A stretch of 15,723 bases of DNA from Chloroflexota bacterium (GTDB taxonomy: Bacteria; Chloroflexota; Anaerolineae; J102): the NCBI GenBank assembly GCA_003353825.1, contig PIVW01000087.1, positions 1 through 15,723 of the forward strand, in the 5' to 3' direction. The notes under the pieces are model-generated. The model had not been told where the DNA came from. It made no database searches and saw nothing but the letters and a program-made list of their open reading frames with translations. Positions 7,999 through 15,537 of the stretch are shown in pieces; position 1 is the stretch's first letter, and every line of letters starts with the position of its first letter. The position numbers were made by a program, and so were the translations under genes.

Positions 7999-8001
7999 CC
8001 T

Positions 8002-8631
8002 GTGAACGATAGAAAGCCTGGAGAAACTGTACAAGTTGTGGGAATTTGTGGGAGCCTGCGCCCAGGTGGTTACACACACAGGGCCGTCGAGATCGCTCTA
8101 GCAGGGGCGAGAGAACGAGGCGCCGAAACCCAGCTAATCGACCTGAAAGCCTATGACCTCGTTTTCTGTGACGGTAGTAAAACCGAACATGAACGTGCTC
8201 CCGGCGTTGCCCAGCTTAGGCAGGAAGTTCATCAAGCTCAAGGCATCATTTTGGGTACGCCAGAATACCACGGAAGTTATAGCGGAGTGCTCAAGAATGC
8301 CATGGATCTCATGGGCTTCGATGAATTCGGAGGAAAGATTGTGGGCATGATCGGCGTTTCAGGTGGAGCCATGGGTGCAGCCAATGCACTCAATAGCTTG
8401 CGGCTAGTAGGGAGATCTCTGCACGCCTGGGTGATCCCGTTACAGGTATCTGTCCCCCAAGGCTGGAAACAATTCGACAATCAGGGCCAATTGAAAGATG
8501 CTGTTCTGCAAGATCGTCTGAAAGAGGTCGGCCGCCAAGTGGCTCGCTTTTCCTATCTACACAATTCACAACATGCCCAGGAATTCCTGAACATGTGGGA
8601 AGAATCGCCGTCGAACCCTGGTGCTGATTGA
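8002..8631 (+). CDS. NADPH-dependent FMN reductase family flavoprotein
   Basis: A flavodoxin-fold protein of 209 aa, related to SsuE/ArsH/YieF-type NAD(P)H:FMN or quinone reductases and acting in the cytosol. GSLRPGGYT at 17-25 is the FMN phosphate loop, directly after the first beta strand (VQVVGIC). TPEYHGSYSGVLKNAMD starting at residue 86 is the second flavin-binding signature of this family, and GVSGGAMGAANAL follows. Length is normal. It starts 23 bases after yqeB, so co-transcription is likely. The substrate is unknown; an electron supply or detoxifying role next to a redox enzyme is plausible but only inferred. C-terminal residues beyond about 185 are poorly conserved-looking. Confidence 0.88.
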   Translation: MNDRKPGETVQVVGICGSLRPGGYTHRAVEIALAGARERGAETQLIDLKAYDLVFCDGSKTEHERAPGVAQLRQEVHQAQGIILGTPEYHGSYSGVLKNAMDLMGFDEFGGKIVGMIGVSGGAMGAANALNSLRLVGRSLHAWVIPLQVSVPQGWKQFDNQGQLKDAVLQDRLKEVGRQVARFSYLHNSQHAQEFLNMWEESPSNPGAD

Positions 8632-8720
8632 GTTCATTACCCATGACTCAGATGGGCTAGGTCGTACAGACCATTCTCGATATCCCGAGATCTGATTCAC
8701 ATTCATGCCCGGATGCAAGA

Positions 8721-8750
8721 TTGACCACATAATCTCCATAGAGGTATGAT
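8721..8750 (+). promoter_or_regulatory. sigma70-type promoter of the ATPase/TOPRIM-like/yqeC-mocA unit
   Basis: TTGACC (8721-8726) and TATGAT (8745-8750) are separated by 18 bp, in the 168-base gap after the flavoprotein gene. Transcription would begin near 8757, leaving a leader of about 43 bases. Two weak 5-bp hairpins (CCCAT/ATGGG near 8640 and TCTCG/CGAGA near 8675) lie upstream without T-tracts. Confidence 0.6.
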
Positions 8751-8787
8751 GGCATTGTAGAGAATCAATCTGCATTGTCAAGCAGAT

Positions 8788-8793
8788 GGGAGG
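8788..8793 (+). promoter_or_regulatory. strong Shine-Dalgarno of the AAA ATPase gene
   Basis: GGGAGG lies 6 bases before ATG 8800 and is among the best ribosome binding sites in the window. It fixes the start of the ATPase gene. Confidence 0.7.
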
Positions 8794-8799
8794 TCATTC

Positions 8800-10308
8800 A
8801 TGTTGACACGATTGAAGGTATCTGGTTTCAAGAATCTAGTCGATATCGATGTAGAATTCGGCCCATTTACATGTGTAGCGGGGGCCAATGGAACGGGCAA
8901 ATCGAACCTCTTCGACGCGATTCAATTTCTTAGTGCTCTGGCAAACGACTCACTGATGAACGCAGCGCTCTCGGTGCGCGCAGAAACAGGAAAAACCACA
9001 GATGTTCGGAACCTGTTTCATCGCGTTGGTAACAAGTACGACGAGGAAATGTCATTTGAGGCGGAAATGATCGTCCCATATTCTGGCAAGGATGATCTAG
9101 GCCAGCGGGCAGAGGCAAAAATCACTTTTTTACGTTATAGCACAAAGCTTGTCTATCGAGAGGATGAGACCTTGCTTAATCGGGGATCGTTGGAGCTAGT
9201 TCATGAGGAACTGACTCACATCAATAAGAGTGATGCTCCAAAACACCTCCATTTTAAGCCGAGTCGGGTTTGGAGAAACTCCGTCGTGCGAGCGAGGGGG
9301 CGCAGAAGTCGCCCCTTTATAGCTACTGTTGTAGACGAAAACAACAATCGTATTGTCAAGCTACATCAAGATGGTAACCAGGGACGCCCCAGAACGTACC
9401 TGGCGGCCAATCTACCTAGAACCATTTTGTCATCAGTAAATGCAATTGAAAGTCCCACAGCACTTCTAGCAAAACGAGAAATCCAGTCTTGGCGCCTTCT
9501 GCAATTGGAGCCTTCTGCACTACGAGAGCCGGATGAGTTTACTACCCCTTCCGGGTTAGGAATCGATGGTTCGCACCTCCCTGCAACACTAGATTATTTG
9601 GCCCGGTCATTTGGAAATGGAAATTCGGATAACTCCGACAATGATGGTATGAATACTTGGGTTTATGATCAAGTGGCGGAGCGTTTGTCTGAACTCATAG
9701 ATGATGTGGGGCAAGTCCAAATCGATAGAGATGAACGCAGACAGCTTCTTACTCTTGAGGTACAAGATCGTGGTGGCACCACCTTGCCGGCACGGTCGCT
9801 CTCTGCCGGGACACTAAGATTTTTGGCGCTGGCGGTCTTGGCATTGGACCCCAACGCGCAGGGCGTTATCTGTCTCGAGGAACCTGAAAATGGTATTCAC
9901 CCTGAGCGCATCCCAGCAATGCTGCAACTACTACAAGACATCGCGGTGGACTCGGAAATCCCAACTAACATTGACAATCCTCTTCGTCAAGTAATCATCA
10001 ATACGCACTCACCATCTGTGGTCAAACAAGTACCTGATGAAAGTCTGTTGATTTCTGAGTTGAAGGAATTGATACAAGGAAGTCGGAGATTCAAAAGCGC
10101 ACGTTTCAGTTGGCTTCCAGATACATGGCGTCAACACGCACATCCCGATATTCCGACACTGGCACGAGGCAGACTATTGGCATATCTCAATCCTGCCGAC
10201 AATCCAGACTATCACTCAACTCCTGATGAGCAAGATCGTAGACGAAGGGTTATCGATAGGCCAGACATACTGCAGTTGATTCTACCGGGCGTTGATCAGA
10301 CAGAATGA
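8800..10308 (+). CDS. AAA (SMC/RecF/OLD-like, AAA15/AAA21) ATPase, probable defence module component
   Basis: A single-chain ABC-type ATPase of 502 aa. Order of motifs: N-terminal strand-helix LTRLKVSGFKNL, Walker A GANGTGKSN at 28-36, a long middle insertion (about 90-320), signature-like SLSAGTLRF at 333-341, Walker B ICLEEPENGIHP with E360/E361, and the switch His in NTHSP (H403). The layout matches the RecF/OLD-like ATPases found in anti-phage systems, but it has no C-terminal TOPRIM domain of its own. That part appears to be supplied by the next gene, whose ATG overlaps this stop codon (ATGA, 10305-10308). It has its own promoter and strong ribosome binding site. A role in DNA repair or an unrelated process cannot be excluded; phage defence is an inference from architecture. 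Confidence 0.85.
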   Translation: MLTRLKVSGFKNLVDIDVEFGPFTCVAGANGTGKSNLFDAIQFLSALANDSLMNAALSVRAETGKTTDVRNLFHRVGNKYDEEMSFEAEMIVPYSGKDDLGQRAEAKITFLRYSTKLVYREDETLLNRGSLELVHEELTHINKSDAPKHLHFKPSRVWRNSVVRARGRRSRPFIATVVDENNNRIVKLHQDGNQGRPRTYLAANLPRTILSSVNAIESPTALLAKREIQSWRLLQLEPSALREPDEFTTPSGLGIDGSHLPATLDYLARSFGNGNSDNSDNDGMNTWVYDQVAERLSELIDDVGQVQIDRDERRQLLTLEVQDRGGTTLPARSLSAGTLRFLALAVLALDPNAQGVICLEEPENGIHPERIPAMLQLLQDIAVDSEIPTNIDNPLRQVIINTHSPSVVKQVPDESLLISELKELIQGSRRFKSARFSWLPDTWRQHAHPDIPTLARGRLLAYLNPADNPDYHSTPDEQDRRRRVIDRPDILQLILPGVDQTE

Positions 10309-10970
10309 ATGAATTGCGCTACACACTTGTAAGTGACGGCAGTTCTGATGCCGCGCTTGTCCCCATATTGACATGGCTTCTTAGGACCCTGGGGGTCGAA
10401 ATAGCGATCCAGCCAAACTGGGCCGATCTTGGACGTGCACCACTACCAAGCAAACCATCGTTAGCGGATAAAGTTCGGTGGGGAATCGATCTTTATCCAT
10501 GTGATCTACTCTTCGTGCATCGAGACACAGAACGAGATCCAAGACTCAAACGTGTAGAAGAAATCGACACAGCAGTTACAGAGGCAGCAAAAAGGACTGT
10601 TGGAATACCGCCGGCAGTATGCGTAATCCCTGTTCGTATGCAGGAGGCGTGGCTACTCTTTGACGAGAGTGCGATTAAATGTGCGGCAGGAAACCGCGCC
10701 TACAATCACTCACTCCATCTACCGGACATCAAGGATATCGAATCACTCCCGGACCCAAAAACGTTATTATACGAACGCCTGAAACGGGCATCTGATCTAG
10801 GCACACATCGGTTGCGTAGATTTAGATATCATCAAAAAGCACGACGCGTGGCAGAATACATTGAAGATTTCTCGCCATTGCGAGCATTACCGGCGTTCGC
10901 TGCCCTTGAACAGGATTTAGCAGTGGTCCTTCGGGCATTCGGTTGGTCCGTACTGGACACATGGAATTAA
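10305..10970 (+). CDS. TOPRIM/DUF4276-like partner protein of the AAA ATPase
   Basis: A protein of 221 aa with no membrane segment. Acidic motifs are arranged as in TOPRIM-like folds: strand plus acid near the N-terminus (TLVSDGSSDAAL, D11 and D15, where TOPRIM proteins have EG.sD), then a hydrophobic strand ending in H-R-D-T-E-R-D (72-78), then RMQEAWLLFD with E114, reminiscent of the EaWlL motif of DUF4276 and RloB proteins. The C-terminal half is basic (THRLRRFRYHQKARR). It overlaps the ATPase gene by 4 bases, indicating coupled translation and a shared function. It also overlaps the following yqeC-mocA start by 10 bases. The most likely role is effector, nuclease or regulator in a two-gene ATPase/TOPRIM-like system. 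The first acid being Asp instead of Glu is unusual. The family name is from motif memory, not a search. Confidence 0.6.
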   Translation: MNELRYTLVSDGSSDAALVPILTWLLRTLGVEIAIQPNWADLGRAPLPSKPSLADKVRWGIDLYPCDLLFVHRDTERDPRLKRVEEIDTAVTEAAKRTVGIPPAVCVIPVRMQEAWLLFDESAIKCAAGNRAYNHSLHLPDIKDIESLPDPKTLLYERLKRASDLGTHRLRRFRYHQKARRVAEYIEDFSPLRALPAFAALEQDLAVVLRAFGWSVLDTWN

Positions 10971-12337
10971 GTATTTCCCTTCGTGTTCAACCGCAAGATG
11001 TCATTACTTTCGTGGGCGCAGGCGGAAAAACAACAGCCATGCATCGCCTGGGCTGCGAGTTGGCTGCAGCGGAGCTAGGCGTGATCGTAACCACCACAAC
11101 CCGGTTGGGGCCCGATCAACTGGATCTGTTCCCCGCTTATCTCGTCAACCCGACGACGAGTGAGATAAGCAGGGCCCTCGAAAACACACCTTTTCTCCTC
11201 GTCGTTCGCGAGTTGGACGAAACGAAGGGAAAGGCCCTTGGCTTCGCGCCCGATCAGGTCGATGTGTTACATGATCTTGCCGACGTCGTGCTGGTTGAAG
11301 GTGACGGTAGCCGGGGCTTGCCGATCAAAGCGCCGGGACCTGGTGAACCGGTGATTCCTGCCAGTACCACGCATCTGGTGTCCGTGCTCAATATCGCAGC
11401 GTTGGGTAGACCGCTAGGTCCCGACACTGCACATCGGCCGGAGCTGGTTACAGGACTGGTCGATGCAAAGCCTGGCGATCTCATCACACCTGCTCTGGTA
11501 TCGCGCCTTCTTCTGCACCCACAAGGACCCATGCGAGGGGCGCCGGTGGGGGCCGAGCAGCATATTCTCCTAAATGGTTGCGATCTATTAGAAAGAGATC
11601 GGAGATCAGAGACTAAAGATCGGCAGTCCGGATCAGAGGGGCAGGGGGTCAGGCCTGATCCTCTTCTGATTCGAACATTGGCAACGAGGTTGGCGGCTGA
11701 TCCAGTTGTCGCTTCGGTTCTGCTGGGGCAGGTCGCTTATGAGCCGCCGATCCTGGCCAGCTATGGGAAGCTGGCTGCTATCGTTTTGGCTGCGGGGGCA
11801 TCCAGCCGTTTTGGCTCACCCAAGCAATTGCTGGATTGGCACGGACAACCGCTGCTACGACATGTGGTCGAGCAAGTATTAGCTACACCGGTGCAGCAAG
11901 TCTTTGTCGTGCTAGGCGCTTATTTCGAAGAAGTCTCATCCACATTGCAGGGATTGCCGATTACACTTGTTTATAATCCGGACTGGGCACACGGTCAGAG
12001 CACCAGTATGCAGGCTGGGTTACGCGCCTGCGCTCCAAACACACAAGCAGCGCTTTTTGTCCTGGGGGATCAACCCTATCTTCCTACTGATCTCACACGA
12101 CGATTAGTGCGTGAACATCGACGTACGCTTGCAACCATTGTGATCCCACACCTAAAAAATCATCGTGGCAACCCCGTTCTCTTCGACCGTCACTCTTTCC
12201 CAGAACTTCTGGCTGTCAGTGGTGATACAGGGGGTCGAGTTCTTTTCGATCGATATCGGGATGAAACTATTTGGGTAGATGCAGGTCCAGAAATCTTGCA
12301 CGATATCGATGTACCCGAAGATGTGCAGCCGGAGTGA
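10961..12337 (+). CDS. YqeC-MocA fusion: selenium hydroxylase accessory protein plus MoCo cytidylyltransferase
   Basis: A two-domain cytosolic protein of 458 aa. Residues 1-265 are YqeC: a P-loop variant FVGAGGKTT (17-25), VTTTTRLGPDQ, VLVEGDGSRGLPIKAP and HILLNGCDLLE. Residues 270-458 are a MocA/MobA-type nucleotidyltransferase with the nucleotide-binding LAAIVLAAGASSRFGSPKQ (271-289), metal-binding LGDQPYLP (D370) and HRGNPVLFD. MocA transfers CMP from CTP to molybdopterin to make the MCD cofactor used by xanthine-dehydrogenase-type enzymes; YqeC is linked to their selenium ligand. Both are needed for the hydroxylase at 1860-6362. ATG 10961 gives the usual short lead before the P-loop; it overlaps the preceding gene by 10 bases. 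An in-frame TTG at 10943 is a poorer start. About 20 low-complexity residues interrupt the YqeC part (see 11588-11648). Confidence 0.9.
   Translation: MELSISLRVQPQDVITFVGAGGKTTAMHRLGCELAAAELGVIVTTTTRLGPDQLDLFPAYLVNPTTSEISRALENTPFLLVVRELDETKGKALGFAPDQVDVLHDLADVVLVEGDGSRGLPIKAPGPGEPVIPASTTHLVSVLNIAALGRPLGPDTAHRPELVTGLVDAKPGDLITPALVSRLLLHPQGPMRGAPVGAEQHILLNGCDLLERDRRSETKDRQSGSEGQGVRPDPLLIRTLATRLAADPVVASVLLGQVAYEPPILASYGKLAAIVLAAGASSRFGSPKQLLDWHGQPLLRHVVEQVLATPVQQVFVVLGAYFEEVSSTLQGLPITLVYNPDWAHGQSTSMQAGLRACAPNTQAALFVLGDQPYLPTDLTRRLVREHRRTLATIVIPHLKNHRGNPVLFDRHSFPELLAVSGDTGGRVLFDRYRDETIWVDAGPEILHDIDVPEDVQPE
11588..11648. repeat. low-complexity GATC-rich insert inside the YqeC domain
   Basis: The DNA reads as loosely repeated AGAGATCGGAGATCAGAGAC/AAAGATCGG/GGATCAGAGG units, unlike the surrounding coding sequence. 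It adds a hydrophilic stretch (DRRSETKDRQSGSEGQG) between the conserved YqeC elements HILLNGCDLLE and LATRLAADPVVASVLLG. It stays in frame. It looks like a small intergenic-type repeat that expanded or inserted in a surface loop. Confidence 0.5.
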
Positions 12338-12415
12338 TGGTTTGTAGTACATGGTTTGTAGTAAGCGCTTCAGTGTTTCTGAACAGTGGTCCCGGCGATA
12401 TAAATCGCCTACTGT
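12336..12415. repeat. decayed dispersed repeat with tandem TGGTTTGTAGTA and a hairpin
   Basis: Immediately at the end of yqeC-mocA, TGGTTTGTAGTA occurs twice in tandem. Further along, GGCGAT (12394-12399) and ATCGCC (12404-12409) form a 6-bp stem with loop ATAA, enclosed by ACAGT (12383-12387) and ACTGT (12411-12415). There is no T-tract, so it is at best a weak terminator. It looks like remnants of palindromic repeats, and no gene is seen in the 308 bases up to nuoA. Confidence 0.5.
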
Positions 12416-12483
12416 GAACTGGCGAACCCTTTGGGCAATAGTAGTACCCTAATTGTGCCACAGGGGACCAAACTAAGGGTTAA

Positions 12484-12513
12484 TTGACAGTAAAATTTCG
12501 CTCGTGATAGAAT
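12484..12513 (+). promoter_or_regulatory. strong sigma70-type promoter of the nuo operon
   Basis: TTGACA (12484-12489) is a perfect -35, with TAGAAT (12508-12513) as -10 and an 18 bp spacer. Transcription would start near 12520 and leave a leader of about 125 bases before nuoA. This is the best promoter match in the window and separates the respiratory operon from the molybdenum/selenium genes. Confidence 0.7.
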
Positions 12514-12645
12514 GCACGGGACTTTGTACCTCTGCTTCCCTGAGGACTGAGAATTCAATAACATGCGAACCTCTTCAGTCAATTCAGAACGTAAGTGCGC
12601 ATGTTATTCTGTCCTAAGTCCATATCACCAGTGAGTTTACTATCA

Positions 12646-13002
12646 ATGGCACTCGAATATCTCCCATTGCTTGTTTTATTTGTCATCGCCGCCATCTTTG
12701 CTGCGATTGCCATCATTCTGCCATCGGTTTTGGGGCCGAAGAATCCCAACAAAATGAAGCAGGAGCCTATCGAGTCAGGCATGATCCCCTTCTTTGATGC
12801 CAGACGACGTTTTCCCGTCCAGTATTACATGGTTGCCCTGCTGTTTATCATTTTCGATCTTGAAGTCATTTTTTTCTACCCTTGGGCCGTGACACTGAAC
12901 AAGCTCGGCCTGTTTGGCCTCATCGAGATGGGCATTTTCGTCATCATCTTGCTGATCGGCTACATCTATGTCTGGAAGAAGGGAGCGTTTGAGTGGGAGT
13001 AA
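12646..13002 (+). CDS. nuoA: NADH-quinone oxidoreductase subunit A
   Basis: A small membrane subunit (118 aa) of complex I. Three transmembrane helices (about 5-28, 61-81 and 87-107) bracket the conserved loop, which reads EPIESGMIPFFDARRRF here where many homologues have YECG. The signature ALLFIIFDLEVIFFYPWA is intact. ATG 12646 yields the family's typical N-terminus and length; the frame is open back to GTG 12595, but that extension (with CPKSISP) is not NuoA-like. No strong Shine-Dalgarno precedes either start. It is first of a nuoA-B-CD-E series after a strong promoter. The missing loop Cys is seen in various bacterial NuoA proteins and is not taken as a defect. Confidence 0.93.
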   Translation: MALEYLPLLVLFVIAAIFAAIAIILPSVLGPKNPNKMKQEPIESGMIPFFDARRRFPVQYYMVALLFIIFDLEVIFFYPWAVTLNKLGLFGLIEMGIFVIILLIGYIYVWKKGAFEWE

Positions 13003-13104
13003 AGGAAATAAACTGCATGAACTGGATGCTTGCCACTGCAGGCTTGATCCCACCACGCGTCCTATTTTCATCGACAAACACATACCACTCGGAGTACCCA
13101 ATCT

Positions 13105-13644
13105 ATGGGCCTTGAATCTCACCTTTCCAACAGCGGCGTTATCACCACCACCCTGGAGTCTACCGTCAACTGGAGTCGCAAAAATTCGGTTTGGCCGTTG
13201 CTGTTTGGTATTGCTTGCTGCGCTATCGAGATGATCACGGCGGGCACGGCGCGACATGATATCGCTCGTTTCGGCAGCGAGTTGTTTCGCGGCTCGCCCC
13301 GCCAGGCGGATCTGATGATCGTCGCCGGTCGGGTGAGCAACAAGATGGCGCCCGTGATCAAGCGGCTCTACGATCAGATGGCCGAACCCAAATGGGTGAT
13401 TGCTATGGGTATCTGCGCCAGTGCCGGTGGGCCTTTTAACAACTACGCTATCGTGCAGGGTGTAGACAAGATCATCCCCGTCGATGTTTATGTTCCCGGA
13501 TGCCCACCTCGCCCTGAAGCCCTACTGTACGCCCTGACTCAATTGCAGGCAAAAATCGATCAAGAGAAACTGACCGACCACACGAAAACACCGGAGATCA
13601 TCGTAGCCTCCGCTTTCTCTGATCTGCCGTCACTGCCTGAATAA
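13105..13644 (+). CDS. nuoB: NADH-quinone oxidoreductase subunit B (N2 cluster)
   Basis: A peripheral subunit of complex I, 179 aa, carrying the [4Fe-4S] cluster N2 that passes electrons to quinone. The ligands are the tandem Cys C38-C39 in [10 protein letters not shown]104 in MGICASAGG, and C133 in [34 protein letters not shown] and [19 protein letters not shown] are also typical. All four ligands are present and the length is normal. It follows nuoA after a 102-base gap that holds nothing recognisable. A short acidic/polar C-terminal tail (from about residue 150) is variable in the family. Confidence 0.96.
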   Translation: MGLESHLSNSGVITTTLESTVNWSRKNSVWPLLFGIACCAIEMITAGTARHDIARFGSELFRGSPRQADLMIVAGRVSNKMAPVIKRLYDQMAEPKWVIAMGICASAGGPFNNYAIVQGVDKIIPVDVYVPGCPPRPEALLYALTQLQAKIDQEKLTDHTKTPEIIVASAFSDLPSLPE

Positions 13645-13700
13645 CCGCCAGCCTTGCACCGCTGCACGTACCGACTACCCTCTCTGAAGTCCCGCCATCC

Positions 13701-15479
13701 ATGACCGACCCCATTGGCGCATTGCGCGAAGCCTTTCCCGAAGCTGTACTCGAAAGCACAATCTACCGAGATACCCCCATCGTCACCATCAAGGCCGACG
13801 CATTACATGATGTAGGCCTATTTCTGCGCGATACGCCTGATTTATTCTACGACTTATTGAGCGACTTATCCGTTGTCGACCGTCTGAACTTGCAGGATGG
13901 CAACGATTTTGATGCGCGCATCGAAGAGGCGCGCATCAAAGATACGCGCTTCCACGGCATTTACCAGCTTCGTTCGCTGGATCGCTCAGGCGACCTGTTG
14001 CAGTTGAAAGTGCCTTTTGGTGGTGGGGATGAACCTGTCGCTCGCAGTGTGACGGATATTTGGCCCGCGGCAAACTGGCACGAGCGTGAAGCATACGATC
14101 TGTTCGGCGTTACCTACAAGGGACATCCCGACCTGCGCCGCATCCTCATGCCCAATAGCTGGGTAGGGCACCCCCTGCGCAAAGATATGCCTCTAGGTGG
14201 CGAACGCGTCCCCTTCACCATGACCTGGGAAGATGAGGAGTTCGAACATCTGGGCAAGCAGATCATGCAAATGGAGCAGCATCCTGAGCCGGTGCCCGCG
14301 AGCATGGACAGCAAGCACATGGTCATCAACATGGGGCCGCAACACCCGGCCACCCATGGTGTGCTGCGCCTGATCGTCGAACTCGATGGCGAACGAGTGA
14401 TGGGCATTCAGCCGGATCTTGGGTATCTGCACAGTGGTTTCGAAAAACAAGGTGAACACGTCCGTTACAAGGATTTCGTCTATTACACCGACCGCATGGA
14501 CTACGTTTCGGCCATGCAGAACAACCTGGCCTACTGTCTCTCGGTAGAGAAATTGCTGGGCGTCGAAGCACCGCCGCGGGGGCAGGCTATCCGTGTGATC
14601 GTGTGCGAGTTACAGCGCATCGCCAGCCATCTGGTCTGGCTCGCCACCCATGCCTTGGATGTAGGCGGCACTGGGCTGGCAGTACTGATGTACGCCTTCC
14701 GAGAGCGCGAGGATATCCTCGATCTTTTCGAGATGGTTTGTGGCGCCCGTCTGACCACATCCTATCTACGCGTTGGGGGCGTCTCCGCAGATTTCCCCCC
14801 GGCCTTTGAGCCCCGGGTGCGTGAACTGCTCGATATCCTCTTGCGACGTTTTGACGAATACGAGCGCATGCTCACCGAAAACCCTGTTTGGCGCGGTCGT
14901 TTGGATGGTATCGGTTATATTAGCCGTGAAGATGCCATCTCCAATGGTGTGACAGGCCCTATGTTGCGCGGCAGTGGCGTCAAATTTGATCTGCGCAAAG
15001 CCCAGCCTTATTGTGGTTACGAGCTATATGACTTTGATATCCCCTGTTTCCCAGAGGGTGATAGCTACGCTCGCTACCTGGTACGCATGGAAGAAATGCG
15101 ACAATCGGTTCGTATCATTCGCCAGGCACTGGACAGGCTCCCGGATGGCCATTTTCTCATAGACGATCCCAAGGTCGCGCCACCCAAACGCGAATTTCTG
15201 GATCAGAGCATGGAAGCGGTCATTCATCATTTTAAGCTTTTCACCGAAGGATTCAGCCCCCCTGCCGGCGAAGCTTTCCACAGTGTCGAAGCTTCTAAAG
15301 GTGAGATGGGTGTCTATCTTGTCTCAGACGGTGGACCTCATCCCTACCGTTGTCGCGTACGTACGCCCAGTTTCTCCAATCTCCAGGTTATCGAACTCAT
15401 GTGCAAAGGTCATCTGTTCTCGGACATCGTCACCGTTATCGGCACCATCGATATCGTTCTGGGTGATGTTGATCGCTAA
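13701..15479 (+). CDS. nuoCD: fused NADH-quinone oxidoreductase subunits C and D
   Basis: A single chain of 592 aa. Residues 1-185 are NuoC (30 kDa subunit), with the signature [20 protein letters not shown] starting at W126. A short linker (about 186-201) leads to NuoD (49 kDa subunit, 202-592), which lines the quinone site and helps hold cluster N2. NuoD motifs are [10 protein letters not shown] (212-221), [39 protein letters not shown] and the C-terminal [12 protein letters not shown]. The fusion is of the E. coli NuoCD kind in order and size. No stop or frameshift separates the parts. Start ATG 13701 is 56 bases after nuoB; no strong Shine-Dalgarno is evident. Confidence 0.96.
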   Translation: MTDPIGALREAFPEAVLESTIYRDTPIVTIKADALHDVGLFLRDTPDLFYDLLSDLSVVDRLNLQDGNDFDARIEEARIKDTRFHGIYQLRSLDRSGDLLQLKVPFGGGDEPVARSVTDIWPAANWHEREAYDLFGVTYKGHPDLRRILMPNSWVGHPLRKDMPLGGERVPFTMTWEDEEFEHLGKQIMQMEQHPEPVPASMDSKHMVINMGPQHPATHGVLRLIVELDGERVMGIQPDLGYLHSGFEKQGEHVRYKDFVYYTDRMDYVSAMQNNLAYCLSVEKLLGVEAPPRGQAIRVIVCELQRIASHLVWLATHALDVGGTGLAVLMYAFREREDILDLFEMVCGARLTTSYLRVGGVSADFPPAFEPRVRELLDILLRRFDEYERMLTENPVWRGRLDGIGYISREDAISNGVTGPMLRGSGVKFDLRKAQPYCGYELYDFDIPCFPEGDSYARYLVRMEEMRQSVRIIRQALDRLPDGHFLIDDPKVAPPKREFLDQSMEAVIHHFKLFTEGFSPPAGEAFHSVEASKGEMGVYLVSDGGPHPYRCRVRTPSFSNLQVIELMCKGHLFSDIVTVIGTIDIVLGDVDR

Positions 15480-15537
15480 AGAGAGGCGCCCTGCGATTTC
15501 CTGACCCCGAACCTCAATCTTAATCCCACTCGTCCTT

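Noticed and set aside
8636..8690. Two small hairpins after the flavoprotein gene as a terminator
   Set aside because: Stems are only 5 bp and no T-tract follows.
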